Source: Streptomyces sp. HUAS 15-9
GTDB taxonomy: Bacteria; Actinomycetota; Actinomycetes; Streptomycetales; Streptomycetaceae
DNA: 64,000 nt
Direction of reading: 5' to 3'
Assembly: GCF_025642155.1 (NCBI RefSeq)
Contig: NZ_CP106798.1
Coordinates: 2,604,001 to 2,668,000 of the forward strand
This document shows, piece by piece, positions 17,622 to 26,023 of the stretch. Every line of letters starts with the position of its first letter. The stretch's first letter is position 1. A program made the translations under genes and the position numbers. The notes beneath the pieces are model-generated. The model ran no database searches, was not told where the DNA came from, and saw nothing but the letters and a program-made list of their open reading frames with translations.

Positions 17622-18446
17622 TCACCACCGGGTGTCTTGAACGCTGTTGCGGTACGCCGCCGGCGTCACCCCCAGCACCCGGCGGAACCAGCGGGTGAGG
17701 TGCGCCTGGTCCGCGAAACCCACCAGGGGCGCCACCTCGGCCGGGCGCAGGCCCGAGTCCAGCAGGGTGCGGGCCCGGGTCACCCGGTACTGGGCGAGCC
17801 AGGCGTAGGGGGGCATGCCCATCGTCGTACGGAACGCGCGCAGGAGTTGGTACCGGGACAGGCCCAGGTCGGTGGCGAGGGCGGCCAGCGAGGGCGGCTC
17901 CAGCAGTTCGTCGGCCAGACGGTCACGGACCGTCAGCGCTACGCCGTGCGCGCCCGGGAGATGGTCCGACGCCGGTCTCGCCGTGGAGTGGCGCCGGGCC
18001 AGGGCCGTGAGCAGCCAGGGGAGGCGCGCCTCGGCCTCCAGGGGGTCGGGGCAGCGGGCGAGTTCGGCGTGGGCGAGCCGGAAGGCGGTGGCCAGTTCGG
18101 GGTCGTCGACGAGCGGCTCGCGAAAGTGCGGGAGGCCCCCGAGGGTGCCGTCGGCCAGCAGGGCGGGGTCGGCGTACAGGGCGCGGTAGGCGTAGCCCTC
18201 CGTGGGTGTGGCGGGGCCGCCCGTGTGCACCTCGCCAGGGGCCAGTACGACGATGGAGCCCGGGCCGGTACGGATGTGGCCGCCTCGGTAGTCGATCACC
18301 TCGGAGCCGCCGACGCACACGCCGATGGTGAATTCGTCGTGGGCGTGCGGGGCGTAGACGTGTTTGTCGAAACGGGCCGTGAGGAGGTCGAGCCGGGGTC
18401 CGCAGCGGCCCAGCCTCGCTCGCGTCCATCGCGCCTGCTCCGGCAT
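17622..18446 (-). CDS. AraC-family transcriptional regulator
   Basis: A 274-residue regulator from ATG 18446 with AAGGGGG seven bases upstream; a longer open frame to 18638 is non-coding leader. The N-terminal half is a cupin-like AraC sensing domain (FDKHVYAPHAHDEFTIGVCV). The C-terminal 100 residues form the double helix-turn-helix (SLAALATDLGLSRYQLLRAF, then PAEVAPLVGFADQAHLTRWF and RRVLGVTPAAYR). It is adjacent to and co-directional with the DMT permease, a common pairing in which the AraC protein controls export. The divergent MerR gene starts 146 bp away. Confidence 0.9.
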   Translation of the reverse strand: MPEQARWTRARLGRCGPRLDLLTARFDKHVYAPHAHDEFTIGVCVGGSEVIDYRGGHIRTGPGSIVVLAPGEVHTGGPATPTEGYAYRALYADPALLADGTLGGLPHFREPLVDDPELATAFRLAHAELARCPDPLEAEARLPWLLTALARRHSTARPASDHLPGAHGVALTVRDRLADELLEPPSLAALATDLGLSRYQLLRAFRTTMGMPPYAWLAQYRVTRARTLLDSGLRPAEVAPLVGFADQAHLTRWFRRVLGVTPAAYRNSVQDTRW

Positions 18447-18554
18447 GTGACACCCCCTTGTGCGCCCTGCGCCCTCGCCCTGCGTGCTTCTACGGGTGCA
18501 ATGCATCCGGCGCCGGTTTCCATGCCGGGCAGCGGGAGGTCCGTGGGTGTGCGC

Positions 18555-18585
18555 TTGACCCTGCCGCGACGTCAACGTCTGTACT
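18555..18585 (+). promoter_or_regulatory. MerR-type promoter with 19-bp spacer, leaderless start
   Basis: TTGACC at 18555-18560 and TGTACT at 18580-18585 are separated by exactly 19 bp, the stretched spacing typical of promoters controlled by MerR-family proteins (normal sigma-70 spacing is 17). The ATG of the MerR gene begins six bases after the -10 and has no Shine-Dalgarno sequence, so transcription probably begins at or next to the start codon. The arrangement indicates autoregulation. Confidence 0.7.
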
Positions 18586-18591
18586 GATCCC

Positions 18592-19377
18592 ATGCGGATC
18601 GGAGAACTCGCCACCGCCGTGGGCGTCACCACGCGCACCGTGCGGCACTACCACCACCTGGGCCTGCTGCCCGAGCCCGAGCGCCGGCCGAACGGCTATC
18701 GGAGCTACACCCTCCGGCACGCCGTCGTACTCGCCCGGATCCGGCGGCTGACCGAGCTGGGGCTCGGCCTGGCCGAGGTGCGGGACGTGCTCGCGGAGGA
18801 CGCCGGCAAGGACCTCGTCGAGGTGCTCACCGAACTCGACGAGGACCTGGCCCGGCAGGAGAAGGAGATCCGGGAGCGCCGGGCCCGGCTGCGGGCGCTG
18901 CTGGACGCGGGTGAGCTGACCGCCCACGATCCCGTCTCCCCCGAACTGGCCGCGCTGCTCGCCGGGATGGCGCCCGCGTACGACTCCCCCATGGCCGCCA
19001 AGGACCGCGAGATCCTCGCGCTGATCGACACCGGGGCACCCGCGCCGGAGAAGGAACGGATGATGTCCGCCCTGCGCGGCGTCCTGGACGACCCGGACGC
19101 CCTGGCCCGCGCCCAGGAGGCGTACGCGCTGCTGGACCGGCTGGCGGACGCCGACCGGGACGACCCGCGCGTGGCGGAGACGGCCCGTTCCCTCGCCGCC
19201 TGCATCCCGCGGGATCTGCTGCCCGAGGAACAGATCGATCTCCCCCACTCTCGACTTCGCTCGACCGGGGGGACCCCCACCGCCGCGGTCCTCCGTGCCG
19301 TCTACGCCGACCTGGCGCCCGCCCAGGCGGAGGCGATCCGCCGCGCGCTGCGGATTCTCACCGGGGGACGGCCATGA
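18592..19377 (+). CDS. MerR-family transcriptional regulator
   Basis: A 261-residue regulator. Residues 1-70 are the winged helix of MerR proteins (MRIGELATAVGVTTRTVRHY, then LGLLPEPERRPNGYR and LTELGLGLAEVRDVL). A long coiled coil follows (ELDEDLARQEKEIRERRARL). The C-terminal 150 residues form a helical effector region with no conserved metal-binding cysteines, so it is a drug- or metabolite-type sensor. Residues at about 216-229 (LPHSRLRSTGGTPT) are encoded by a palindromic genomic repeat inserted in frame at 19240-19280, probably forming a surface loop. The stop overlaps the next gene's start as ATGA. Confidence 0.9.
   Translation: MRIGELATAVGVTTRTVRHYHHLGLLPEPERRPNGYRSYTLRHAVVLARIRRLTELGLGLAEVRDVLAEDAGKDLVEVLTELDEDLARQEKEIRERRARLRALLDAGELTAHDPVSPELAALLAGMAPAYDSPMAAKDREILALIDTGAPAPEKERMMSALRGVLDDPDALARAQEAYALLDRLADADRDDPRVAETARSLAACIPRDLLPEEQIDLPHSRLRSTGGTPTAAVLRAVYADLAPAQAEAIRRALRILTGGRP
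19240..19280 (+). repeat. palindromic element inside merR (copy 1)
   Basis: A 41-bp element that begins CTCCCCCACTCTCGACTTCG and ends GGGGGGACCCCCAC. The same sequence occurs inverted at 30073-30113, a diverged version at 55239-55281, and half of it at 31005-31031. It can fold into a hairpin through its C-rich and G-rich ends. It is inserted in the merR reading frame without a stop or frameshift. Confidence 0.8.
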
Positions 19378-19985
19378 GGACGGCGTACGCGCTCGCCCGT
19401 CACGAAGTGCGGCTGCTCGCGAGTCTGTGGCTGTGGGTGGTCCGGCGCGGCCACGGGACGGGCGCGGGCCGGGGGTTCGGGTATGCGCGGGGGCAGGGCG
19501 CGACGACGGCCGGGTTCGCCTTCGTGTGTGTGATCGAGACGTTCACCATGTCCGTACTGCTGCGCGACTGGCCCACGGCGCACCGGGTGGTGCTGGCCCT
19601 GGACGTCTACACCGTGGTGCTGGTCGTCGCGCTGCACGCGGCGTCCGTGGTCCGTCCGCACGTGCTGACGGCGGATGCGCTGCGCGTCCGCCATGGGGTG
19701 CGCGTCGATCTGCGGATACCGCTGGAGCGGATCACGGCCGTACGGCGCGAGACCCGCTCCACCCACGAGGGCGCCGACGCCCGCGAACTGAACATCGCGG
19801 TCGGCTCCCAGACCTCCGTCACCGTGGAGCTGGCCGGGCCCGTCCCCCATGTCACCCTCCTCGGCCGTCGGCGCGAGGTGAGCGTGGTCCGGCTGCACGC
19901 CGACGAGGCCGACCGTCTCGTACGGGCCCTCAGGCAGGCGCGAACAGCACCTTCGCCGCTCCCGGATCCGCCTGCACGAGCCTGA
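19374..19985 (+). CDS. hypothetical membrane protein with PH-like C-terminal region
   Basis: A 203-residue protein whose ATG overlaps the merR stop (ATGA), so it is translationally coupled to it. Two membrane segments are visible (TTAGFAFVCVIETFTMSVLL and VVLALDVYTVVLVVALHAASVV). A soluble beta-rich part follows (LTADALRVRHGVRVDLRIPL and LNIAVGSQTSVTVEL) resembling bacterial PH-like membrane domains. It is probably the target or partner of the MerR protein. The last 56 bp overlap, tail to tail, the RNB ribonuclease gene on the other strand. Specific function unknown. Confidence 0.7.
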   Translation: MRTAYALARHEVRLLASLWLWVVRRGHGTGAGRGFGYARGQGATTAGFAFVCVIETFTMSVLLRDWPTAHRVVLALDVYTVVLVVALHAASVVRPHVLTADALRVRHGVRVDLRIPLERITAVRRETRSTHEGADARELNIAVGSQTSVTVELAGPVPHVTLLGRRREVSVVRLHADEADRLVRALRQARTAPSPLPDPPARA

Positions 19986-21363
19986 CCCGCAGCCGCTCCC
20001 CCAGGGGGAGGCGGTCGCCCTCGATCCGGCCGATGACGGCGGGCGACTCGAGCTGCACGGTCCCCACGGTGGGCCGGTCCTCGTCCACGTCGACCACGCA
20101 TCCGTCGAAGACGTCCCCGACCCGGTCCATCAGCAGCGCGGCCTCGACGATGTCGACGCACTCCCGCTCCACGGTGGCCGCGCGCCGGGAGCCCTCGGCC
20201 ATCCACCGGGGCAGTTCGTCGAGCGCGGCGAGCACCCAGTCCGGCGAGGAATGTCCGGCGGCGGCCGCGAGGCAGATCTCGGTGGCGTAGCGGTCGGCGA
20301 GCCGGCGCAGCGGGGCCGTGCAGTGGGCGTAGGGGGCGGCGACTGCGGCGTGCGTGGTGAGCGCGGGCAGGGCGCCGTTCCGGAAGACGGTGTAGCCCGC
20401 GCCGCGCAGCAGGGTCGTGCACTCCTGGAGGAAGGCCGCGTGCCGGGGGCGGTGCGGGTCGAGGGAGCGGATCAGTGCCGCGTAGGACATGTGGTGCGGC
20501 CAGTCGATGCGCAGGGCGTGCGCGGTACGGCGCAGCCGGGCCACGGCGCCGCCCGGGGCGGCCGGGAGGGTGCGCAGGACGCCGGTCCCGTGGGCCAGCA
20601 TCACTTGGGCCGCCGCCATGCCGGTGAGCAGGGAGAGCTGGGCGTTCCAGGCCTCGACGGGGAGGGGGGCGCGGTAGGCCGGGGCGTAGCGGTGGTCGCT
20701 CTGGACGATCTGCTGCTCGGGCACCTGGAGCGAGATGCCGCCGCGCTCGGCCTCCAGTCGCTCGCGGGTCTCGCCGATCTCCTTGAGCAGCGCGACCGGG
20801 ACCTCGGCGGTGCCGGTGTCGATCTGCTTCTGCACGCCCTCGTGGTCGAACCTGGCGCGGCTGCGGACCAGGGCCCGGCGGACGTCGACGGCGCGCTGAC
20901 GGCCGTCCGCGTCGAGGTCGACGGTCCACAGGACGGCCGGGCGGTCCTGGTCCGGGAGGAGGCTTGCGGCGCCGTCGCCGAGGACGCCGGGGTGCAGCGG
21001 GACCTTGCCGTCCGGGAAGTAGAGGGTGGTCGCCCGCCGGTGGGTCTCCGCGTCGAGCACGCCGCCGGGTACGACGAAGGCGGCGACGTCGGCGATGGCG
21101 TAGCGGACGCGGTGGCCGCCGTCCCGGGGGGACAGATGGATCGCCTGGTCGAGGTCGGTGGAGCCGGGCGGGTCGATGGTGAAGAAGGGGATGTCGGTGG
21201 CGTCGTACGCCGGCGGGGCGGGGGCCTTCGCGGCCCGCTCGGCCTCGGCGAGCACCTCGGCCGGGAAGTTCCGGGGAACTCCCAGTGCGGCACGGAGCGC
21301 GGTGAAGGCGGCCCGGAGAGGGGCTTCGGGGGCGCCGGTCACGCTGATGTGGCGGCGGGGCAT
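19930..21363 (-). CDS. RNB-domain exoribonuclease (RNase II/R-like)
   Basis: A 477-residue protein from ATG 21363 (MPRRHISVTGAP); the longer open frame has a non-coding-like leader. The RNB catalytic core is clear: FFTIDPPGSTDLDQAIHLSP holds three of the four metal-binding Asp positions of RNase II, with Gln at the fourth, as I recall for actinobacterial members. YAIADVAAFV, a glycine-rich PDGKVPLHPGVLG and the C-terminal PYAHCTAPLRRLADRY block follow. Cold-shock and S1 domains look short or absent, making it smaller than RNase R. It is predicted to degrade RNA 3' to 5'. It is divergent from yaaA. Confidence 0.85.
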   Translation of the reverse strand: MPRRHISVTGAPEAPLRAAFTALRAALGVPRNFPAEVLAEAERAAKAPAPPAYDATDIPFFTIDPPGSTDLDQAIHLSPRDGGHRVRYAIADVAAFVVPGGVLDAETHRRATTLYFPDGKVPLHPGVLGDGAASLLPDQDRPAVLWTVDLDADGRQRAVDVRRALVRSRARFDHEGVQKQIDTGTAEVPVALLKEIGETRERLEAERGGISLQVPEQQIVQSDHRYAPAYRAPLPVEAWNAQLSLLTGMAAAQVMLAHGTGVLRTLPAAPGGAVARLRRTAHALRIDWPHHMSYAALIRSLDPHRPRHAAFLQECTTLLRGAGYTVFRNGALPALTTHAAVAAPYAHCTAPLRRLADRYATEICLAAAAGHSSPDWVLAALDELPRWMAEGSRRAATVERECVDIVEAALLMDRVGDVFDGCVVDVDEDRPTVGTVQLESPAVIGRIEGDRLPLGERLRVRLVQADPGAAKVLFAPA

Positions 21364-21439
21364 GAGTCGAGCGTAGGGCGGGGGCGGGCGGGTGGCACGC
21401 CGTACGCTGGCGCGGAACAGCTCTATCGAAGGAGTACGT

Positions 21440-22222
21440 GTGCTCGTCCTGCTGCCTCCCTCCGAAGGCAAGGCGTCCTCGGGCCGTGGCGCCCCCCTGA
21501 AGCCGGAGTCGCTGTCCCTGCCGGGGCTCGGCGCCGCCCGTGAGGCCGTGCTGGGCGAGCTCGTCGAGCTGTGCGCGGGTGACGAGGAGAAGGCGCGCGA
21601 GGTGCTCGGGCTGAGCGAGGGGCTGCGGGGCGAGGTCGCGAAGAACACGGTGCTGCGGACGGCCGGGGCCCGCCCGGCCGGGGAGATCTACACGGGTGTC
21701 CTGTACGACTCCCTCGGCCTGGCCTCCCTCGACACGGCCGCCAAGCGGCGTGCCGCGCGCTCGCTGCTGGTCTTCTCCGGACTGTGGGGCGCCCTACGGG
21801 TGACCGACCGAATCCCCTCCTACCGCTGCTCGATGGGCGTGAAGCTGCCGGGCCTCGGGGCCCTGGGCACGCACTGGCGCACGGCCATGGCGCCGGTGCT
21901 TCCCGAGGTGGCGGGCGGCGGCCTGGTCCTCGACCTGCGATCCTCCGCGTACGCGGCCGCCTGGAAGCCGAAGGGTGAGGTCGCGGGGCGCACCGCGACC
22001 GTGCGGGTGCTGCACGCTCCGACCCGGAAGGTCGTCAGCCACTTCAACAAGGCGACGAAGGGGCGGATCGTGCGGAGCCTGCTGTCGTCGGGGTCCGCGC
22101 CGGAGGACCCGGCCCGGCTGGTCGAGGCGTTGCGCGATCTCGGGTACGTGGTGGAGGCGGAGTCGCCCGCGCAGGCGGGGCAGGCATGGTCGCTGGACGT
22201 GCTGGTGACGGAGATTCACTGA
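21440..22222 (+). CDS. yaaA: YaaA-family peroxide stress protein
   Basis: A 260-residue protein from GTG 21440, preceded by GAAGGAG. The family signatures are present: an N-terminal LVLLPPSEGK, KNTVLRTAGARPAGEIYTG, VFSGLWGALRVTDRIPSYR, and a C-terminal HFNKATKGRIVRSLL. In Escherichia coli YaaA limits free iron and DNA damage during peroxide stress. The gene stands alone, divergent from the RNB nuclease gene (76-bp spacer) and 84 bp before the aldolase gene. Confidence 0.9.
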   Translation: MLVLLPPSEGKASSGRGAPLKPESLSLPGLGAAREAVLGELVELCAGDEEKAREVLGLSEGLRGEVAKNTVLRTAGARPAGEIYTGVLYDSLGLASLDTAAKRRAARSLLVFSGLWGALRVTDRIPSYRCSMGVKLPGLGALGTHWRTAMAPVLPEVAGGGLVLDLRSSAYAAAWKPKGEVAGRTATVRVLHAPTRKVVSHFNKATKGRIVRSLLSSGSAPEDPARLVEALRDLGYVVEAESPAQAGQAWSLDVLVTEIH

Positions 22223-22306
22223 CCCCGAGCCGCCCTCCCCGGCAGGGCATTGCGGCATGTGCAACGAGCTTTGCGCATGCTGTGTGCCGTGGGCAGGATG
22301 TGCGCC

Positions 22307-22945
22307 ATGCCGCCGCCACCCTCTCTGCTGGACCTCGCGCCCGTCGTTCCGGTCGTGGTCGTCGAGGACGCCGCCGACGCCGTACCGCTCGCGCGGGCGC
22401 TGGTCTCGGGCGGGCTGCCCGCGATCGAGGTGACGCTGCGGACCCCGGCCGCGCTCGACGCCATCAGGGCGATCGCCGCCGAGGTGCCGGACGCGGTGGT
22501 GGGCGCGGGCACGGTCATCGCACCGGCTCAGGTGAGCGAGTGCACGGCGGCGGGGGCGCGGTTCCTGGTGAGCCCGGGCTGGACGGACGTGCTGCTGGAC
22601 GCCATGCGGGCCTCAGGGGTGCCGTTCCTGCCGGGGGTGTCGACCACGACGGAGGTGGTGGCGCTGCTGGAGCGCGGGGTGCGGGAGATGAAGTTCTTCC
22701 CGGCACAGGCGGCCGGCGGCACGGCCTATCTGAGGTCGCTGGCCGGCCCGCTGCCGCAGGCCCGCTTCTGCCCCACCGGGGGCATCGGCCCGCTCAACGC
22801 CCCGGAGTATCTGTCCCTCCCCAACGTCGGCTGTGTGGGCGGGACCTGGATGATCCCGGCGGACGCGGCCGGCGCCGGGGACTGGGGGCGCGTCGAGGCG
22901 CTGGCACGTCAGGCGGCGCGGCTTACAGCGGCTCAGCGGAGGTGA
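22307..22945 (+). CDS. eda: KDPG/KHG aldolase
   Basis: A 212-residue TIM-barrel enzyme from ATG 22307 (MPPPPSLLDLAPVVPVVVVED). The active-site elements of 2-keto-3-deoxy-6-phosphogluconate aldolase are visible: Glu in AIEVTLRTPAAL, the Schiff-base Lys in REMKFFPAQAAGG, the phosphate-binding PTGGI, and VGAGTV. It cleaves KDPG to pyruvate and glyceraldehyde 3-phosphate, or acts on 4-hydroxy-2-oxoglutarate. No other Entner-Doudoroff gene is adjacent. Its stop overlaps the RNase H/phosphatase gene tail to tail by 13 bp. Confidence 0.92.
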   Translation: MPPPPSLLDLAPVVPVVVVEDAADAVPLARALVSGGLPAIEVTLRTPAALDAIRAIAAEVPDAVVGAGTVIAPAQVSECTAAGARFLVSPGWTDVLLDAMRASGVPFLPGVSTTTEVVALLERGVREMKFFPAQAAGGTAYLRSLAGPLPQARFCPTGGIGPLNAPEYLSLPNVGCVGGTWMIPADAAGAGDWGRVEALARQAARLTAAQRR

Positions 22946-24180
22946 GAGGTGTCATTGAACAGCCGTACGCTCGCGTTGCCGTCCGCGTAGTACGCGACCG
23001 CCGACAGCGAGGCCGCCGACAGTTCCATGCGGAACAGGGACTCGGGCGGGGCGCCGAGGGCGAGGCGGACGAAGGTCTTGATCGGGGTGACGTGCGTGAC
23101 GAGCAGGACCGTGCGGCCCGCGTACGCCGCGACCAGTTTGTCGCGGGTGGCGGCGATCCGGGTGGCGGTCGCCGCGAAGCTCTCGCCGTCGCCGGTGGGC
23201 CGGGCCTGAGTATCGGCCAGCCAGGCATTGAGGTCGTCCGGGTGGCGCTCGCGCACCTCGCCGAAGGTGAGTCCCTCCCAGGCGCCGAAGTCCGTCTCCC
23301 GCAGCCCGTCGTCGATCGCGACGTCCAGCCCGAGGTGGGCGGCGACGATGCCGGCGGTCTCGCGGGTCCGGGCCAGCGGAGACGCGACGATCGCCTGGAT
23401 CGTGCCTCGCCTCGCCAGCGCCGCCCCGACCCGCTCGGCCTGCTCCCGGCCGACGTCGGAGAGGGACGGATCCGTACCGCCACTGCCCGAGAACCGCTTC
23501 TGCGGAGTCAGCGGGGTCTCACCGTGCCGCAACAGCACGAGGGTGGCGGGCGCGCCGAGATCGGGGGCGGAGCTCCAGCCGGGGGTGGAGGTGGCGGGGG
23601 CGGATGTGGCAGTGGTCGCGGCCGGGGAGCCGGACGGCGTTGCCGTGCCGGAGGCCACCGCGTGGGCGGCGCGCATGTCGGCGTCGGACTTCACGCCCTC
23701 CTGCGGCGGCTCCGGAATGGCGGCCGGCCTCTTCAGGGCCGCCGTCGAGGCCGACGCGTCCCACTGTTCGCCCCGGCTCCCGGCGTCCATCGCCTCGTTG
23801 GCCAGTCGGTCCGCGTGCTTGTTCCGCTCGCGCGGGATCCACTCGTACGTCACCCGGTCCGCCGGAAGGACGCGACTCGCCTCCATCGCGAGGGGCTTCA
23901 GATCCGGGTGCTTGATCTTCCAGCGCCCCGACATCTGCTCGACGACGAGCTTGGAGTCCATCCGGACGTGGACCCGGGCCGACGGGTCCAGTTCCCGCGC
24001 CGCCCGCAGACCGGCCAACAGCCCCCGGTACTCGGCGACGTTGTTGGTGGCGACCCCGATGTGCTCGGCCGCCTCGGCGAGAGTCTCGCCCGTGGCCGCG
24101 TCGATCACCACGGCCCCGTAGCCGGCCGGCCCCGGGTTGCCCCGCGACCCGCCGTCGGCCTCGACGATGAACTCCCGCAC
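22933..24180 (-). CDS. bifunctional RNase H/acid phosphatase
   Basis: A 415-residue fusion like mycobacterial Rv2228c. Residues 1-135 are a type I RNase H domain (FIVEADGGSRGNPGPAGYGA, then NNVAEYRGLL, VRMDSKLVVEQM and NKHADRLANEAM supply the D-E-D-D acidic residues). A disordered Ala/Thr/Pro linker (about 140-212) leads to a histidine phosphatase domain with LVLLRHGETPLT (phosphorylated His) and the second His in LLVTHVTPIK. The start is GTG 24180 with AAGGGG upstream, 13 bp after the zinc-ribbon gene, continuing the Nif3-zinc ribbon-RNase H operon. The linker is longer than I would expect for the family. Confidence 0.93.
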   Translation of the reverse strand: MREFIVEADGGSRGNPGPAGYGAVVIDAATGETLAEAAEHIGVATNNVAEYRGLLAGLRAARELDPSARVHVRMDSKLVVEQMSGRWKIKHPDLKPLAMEASRVLPADRVTYEWIPRERNKHADRLANEAMDAGSRGEQWDASASTAALKRPAAIPEPPQEGVKSDADMRAAHAVASGTATPSGSPAATTATSAPATSTPGWSSAPDLGAPATLVLLRHGETPLTPQKRFSGSGGTDPSLSDVGREQAERVGAALARRGTIQAIVASPLARTRETAGIVAAHLGLDVAIDDGLRETDFGAWEGLTFGEVRERHPDDLNAWLADTQARPTGDGESFAATATRIAATRDKLVAAYAGRTVLLVTHVTPIKTFVRLALGAPPESLFRMELSAASLSAVAYYADGNASVRLFNDTSHLR

Positions 24181-24192
24181 GCCGTCCGCCCC

Positions 24193-24936
24193 TTACAGTC
24201 CCGACTCGGCCGTGCGCACCAGGATGCGGCGGCAGTTCTCGCAGCGCACGACCGTGTCCGGCGCGGCCTTGCGGACCTCGGCGAGCTCGGTGATGGCGAG
24301 TTCCTGGCGGCAGCCCTGGCAGGTCCGCTGGTACAGCTTGGCCGCGCCGATGCCGCCCTGCTGCTCGCGCAGCTTGTCGTAGAGCTTGAGCAGGTCCGCG
24401 GGGACGGCGCCCGCGACGACCTCGCGCTCCTTGGTCACCGAGGCCGCCTCGCCGTCGATCTCCTCGAAGGCGGCGTTACGGCGGCCGGTCGCGTCATCGA
24501 TCTTCGCCTGGACGGAGGCCACCCGCTCGGTCAGCTCGCCGACGCGCTCCTGAGTGGCCTCGCGGCGCTCCATGACCTCAAGGACGATGTCCTCCAGGTC
24601 GCCCTGCCGCTTGGCGAGGGAGACGATCTCCCGCTGGAGGTTCTCCAGGTCCTTGGGGGAGGTGATCGCGCCGGAGTCGAGGCGCTGCTGGTCGCGGGCG
24701 GCGCGCTGGCGCACCTGGTCCACGTCCTGTTCGGCCTTGGTCTGTTCGCGGGCGGTGTCGCTCTCCTCGGTCTGCGCGGCGACGAGCAGGTCGCGCAGCT
24801 GGGTGAGGTCCTTGGTCAGTGAATCGATCTCGGCGTGCTCGGGCAGTGACTTCCGCTTGTGCGCCAGCTGCTGCAGGCGGACGTCGAGGGCCTGGACGTC
24901 GAGGAGTCGGATCTGGTCGGCGGGCGCGGCGTTCAG
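24193..24936 (-). CDS. zinc-ribbon coiled-coil protein, apparent CTG start
   Basis: A 247-residue protein: a long coiled coil (about 20-180, for example LENLQREIVSLAKRQGDLED) followed by a C-terminal zinc ribbon with two Cys pairs (CQGCRQ and CENCRR). The frame is open to TAG at 24957 but has no ATG, GTG or TTG before codon 72, although family members as I recall them begin right at this point (NAAPADQIRLLDVQALDVRL). The CTG at 24936 overlaps the Nif3 stop as CTGA and has GGGAG nine bases upstream, so it is taken as a rare CTG start coupled to nif3. The family is thought to have a nucleic-acid-related role; exact function unknown. Confidence 0.85.
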   Translation of the reverse strand: MNAAPADQIRLLDVQALDVRLQQLAHKRKSLPEHAEIDSLTKDLTQLRDLLVAAQTEESDTAREQTKAEQDVDQVRQRAARDQQRLDSGAITSPKDLENLQREIVSLAKRQGDLEDIVLEVMERREATQERVGELTERVASVQAKIDDATGRRNAAFEEIDGEAASVTKEREVVAGAVPADLLKLYDKLREQQGGIGAAKLYQRTCQGCRQELAITELAEVRKAAPDTVVRCENCRRILVRTAESGL

Positions 24937-25835
24937 TTGGGGGCTCCCGTTGAGCTAGAAGACGAAGGGGCGCGCGAAGCGCTCGTTGGAAGGGTGGTGG
25001 GCGACGGGCGGGCGGACGCCGCGTGGGCGGTCCAGGGGTCGGTGACCGTCTTGGAGACATGGACCCGCAGGTCCCAGCCGTGGCGGTCGGAAATCTCGTC
25101 GAGCTGGGCTGCGGCCAGCTCGCACCAGGGCCATTCGGTGGCCCAGTGCGCCGCGTCGAGCAGCGCGAGAGGACTGTGGGAGACGGCCTCGGAGGCCGGG
25201 TGGTGGCGCAGGTCGGCGGTGAGGAAGGCGTCGACGCCGGCCGCCCGGACCTGGTCGAAGAGGCTGTCGCCGGAGCCGCCGCTCACCGCGATCGTGCGGA
25301 TGACCCTCTCGGGGTCGCCGGCAACCCGGATGCCCTGCGCGGTGGCGGGCAGCCGCTCGGCGGCGCGGGCGGCGAACTCGCGGACGGTGAGGGGGTGGTC
25401 GAGTTCGCAGACCCGGCCGAGGCCGCGGCGGCCCTCCGGGTCGGTGGGGTCGGGCACGAGCGGCCGTACGACCCTGAGGTCCAGGGCGCCGGCCAGCGCG
25501 TCGCTGACGCCGGGGTCGGCGGTGTCGGCGTTGGTGTGGGCGACGTGCAGCGCGATGTCGTTCTTGATCAGCGTGTGCACGACCCGGCCCTTGAAGGTGG
25601 AGGCCGCGACCGTCGTCGTACCGCGCAGATAGAGCGGGTGGTGGGTGACCAGCAGGTCGGCACCCAGCTTCACCGCTTCGTCGACGATGTCCCGCACGGG
25701 GTCCACGGCGAACAGGACCCGGGAGACCTCCTGGTCGGGGTCGCCCACGACGGTGCCGACCGCGTCCCAGGACTCGGCCCGCTCGGCGGGCCACAGTTTC
25801 TCCAGCGCGGCGATGACTTCAGACAGACGGGGCAC
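24933..25835 (-). CDS. Nif3-like dinuclear metal centre protein
   Basis: A 300-residue member of the Nif3/YbgI family, hexameric toroids with two metal ions per subunit. Metal-ligand motifs are visible: LLVTHHPLYLR, HVAHTNADTADPG and AHWATEWPWCE. The role is uncertain; GTP cyclohydrolase-like and hydrolase activities have been proposed for the family. It starts at ATG 25835 and is the first gene of a three-gene operon, overlapping the zinc-ribbon gene by four bases (CTGA). The last 30 or so residues are a low-complexity Ser/Pro tail. Confidence 0.9.
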   Translation of the reverse strand: MPRLSEVIAALEKLWPAERAESWDAVGTVVGDPDQEVSRVLFAVDPVRDIVDEAVKLGADLLVTHHPLYLRGTTTVAASTFKGRVVHTLIKNDIALHVAHTNADTADPGVSDALAGALDLRVVRPLVPDPTDPEGRRGLGRVCELDHPLTVREFAARAAERLPATAQGIRVAGDPERVIRTIAVSGGSGDSLFDQVRAAGVDAFLTADLRHHPASEAVSHSPLALLDAAHWATEWPWCELAAAQLDEISDRHGWDLRVHVSKTVTDPWTAHAASARPSPTTLPTSASRAPSSSSSTGAPN

Positions 25836-26023
25836 GGGGAAAAGGCTACCTGCCTGTTCTGCGGGGATGTACCGGTCGGTGTCCGAAGGGCCCCTTGCAG
25901 CACATCCGCCCTCGTTTCCTCAGGCGAACCGCGGCCCGGCCACCCGTATTGGTGAAGCGCTTGCCTGCCGGTTCCACGTCTGTGCGTACGAAAACTAGCT
26001 TCGTCGCCGGAGGTGACCGAACG

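Noticed and set aside
22186..24822. An 878-codon open frame on the plus strand
   Set aside because: It runs antisense to RNase H/phosphatase and zinc-ribbon genes whose motifs are unmistakable; it has no ribosome site or domain.
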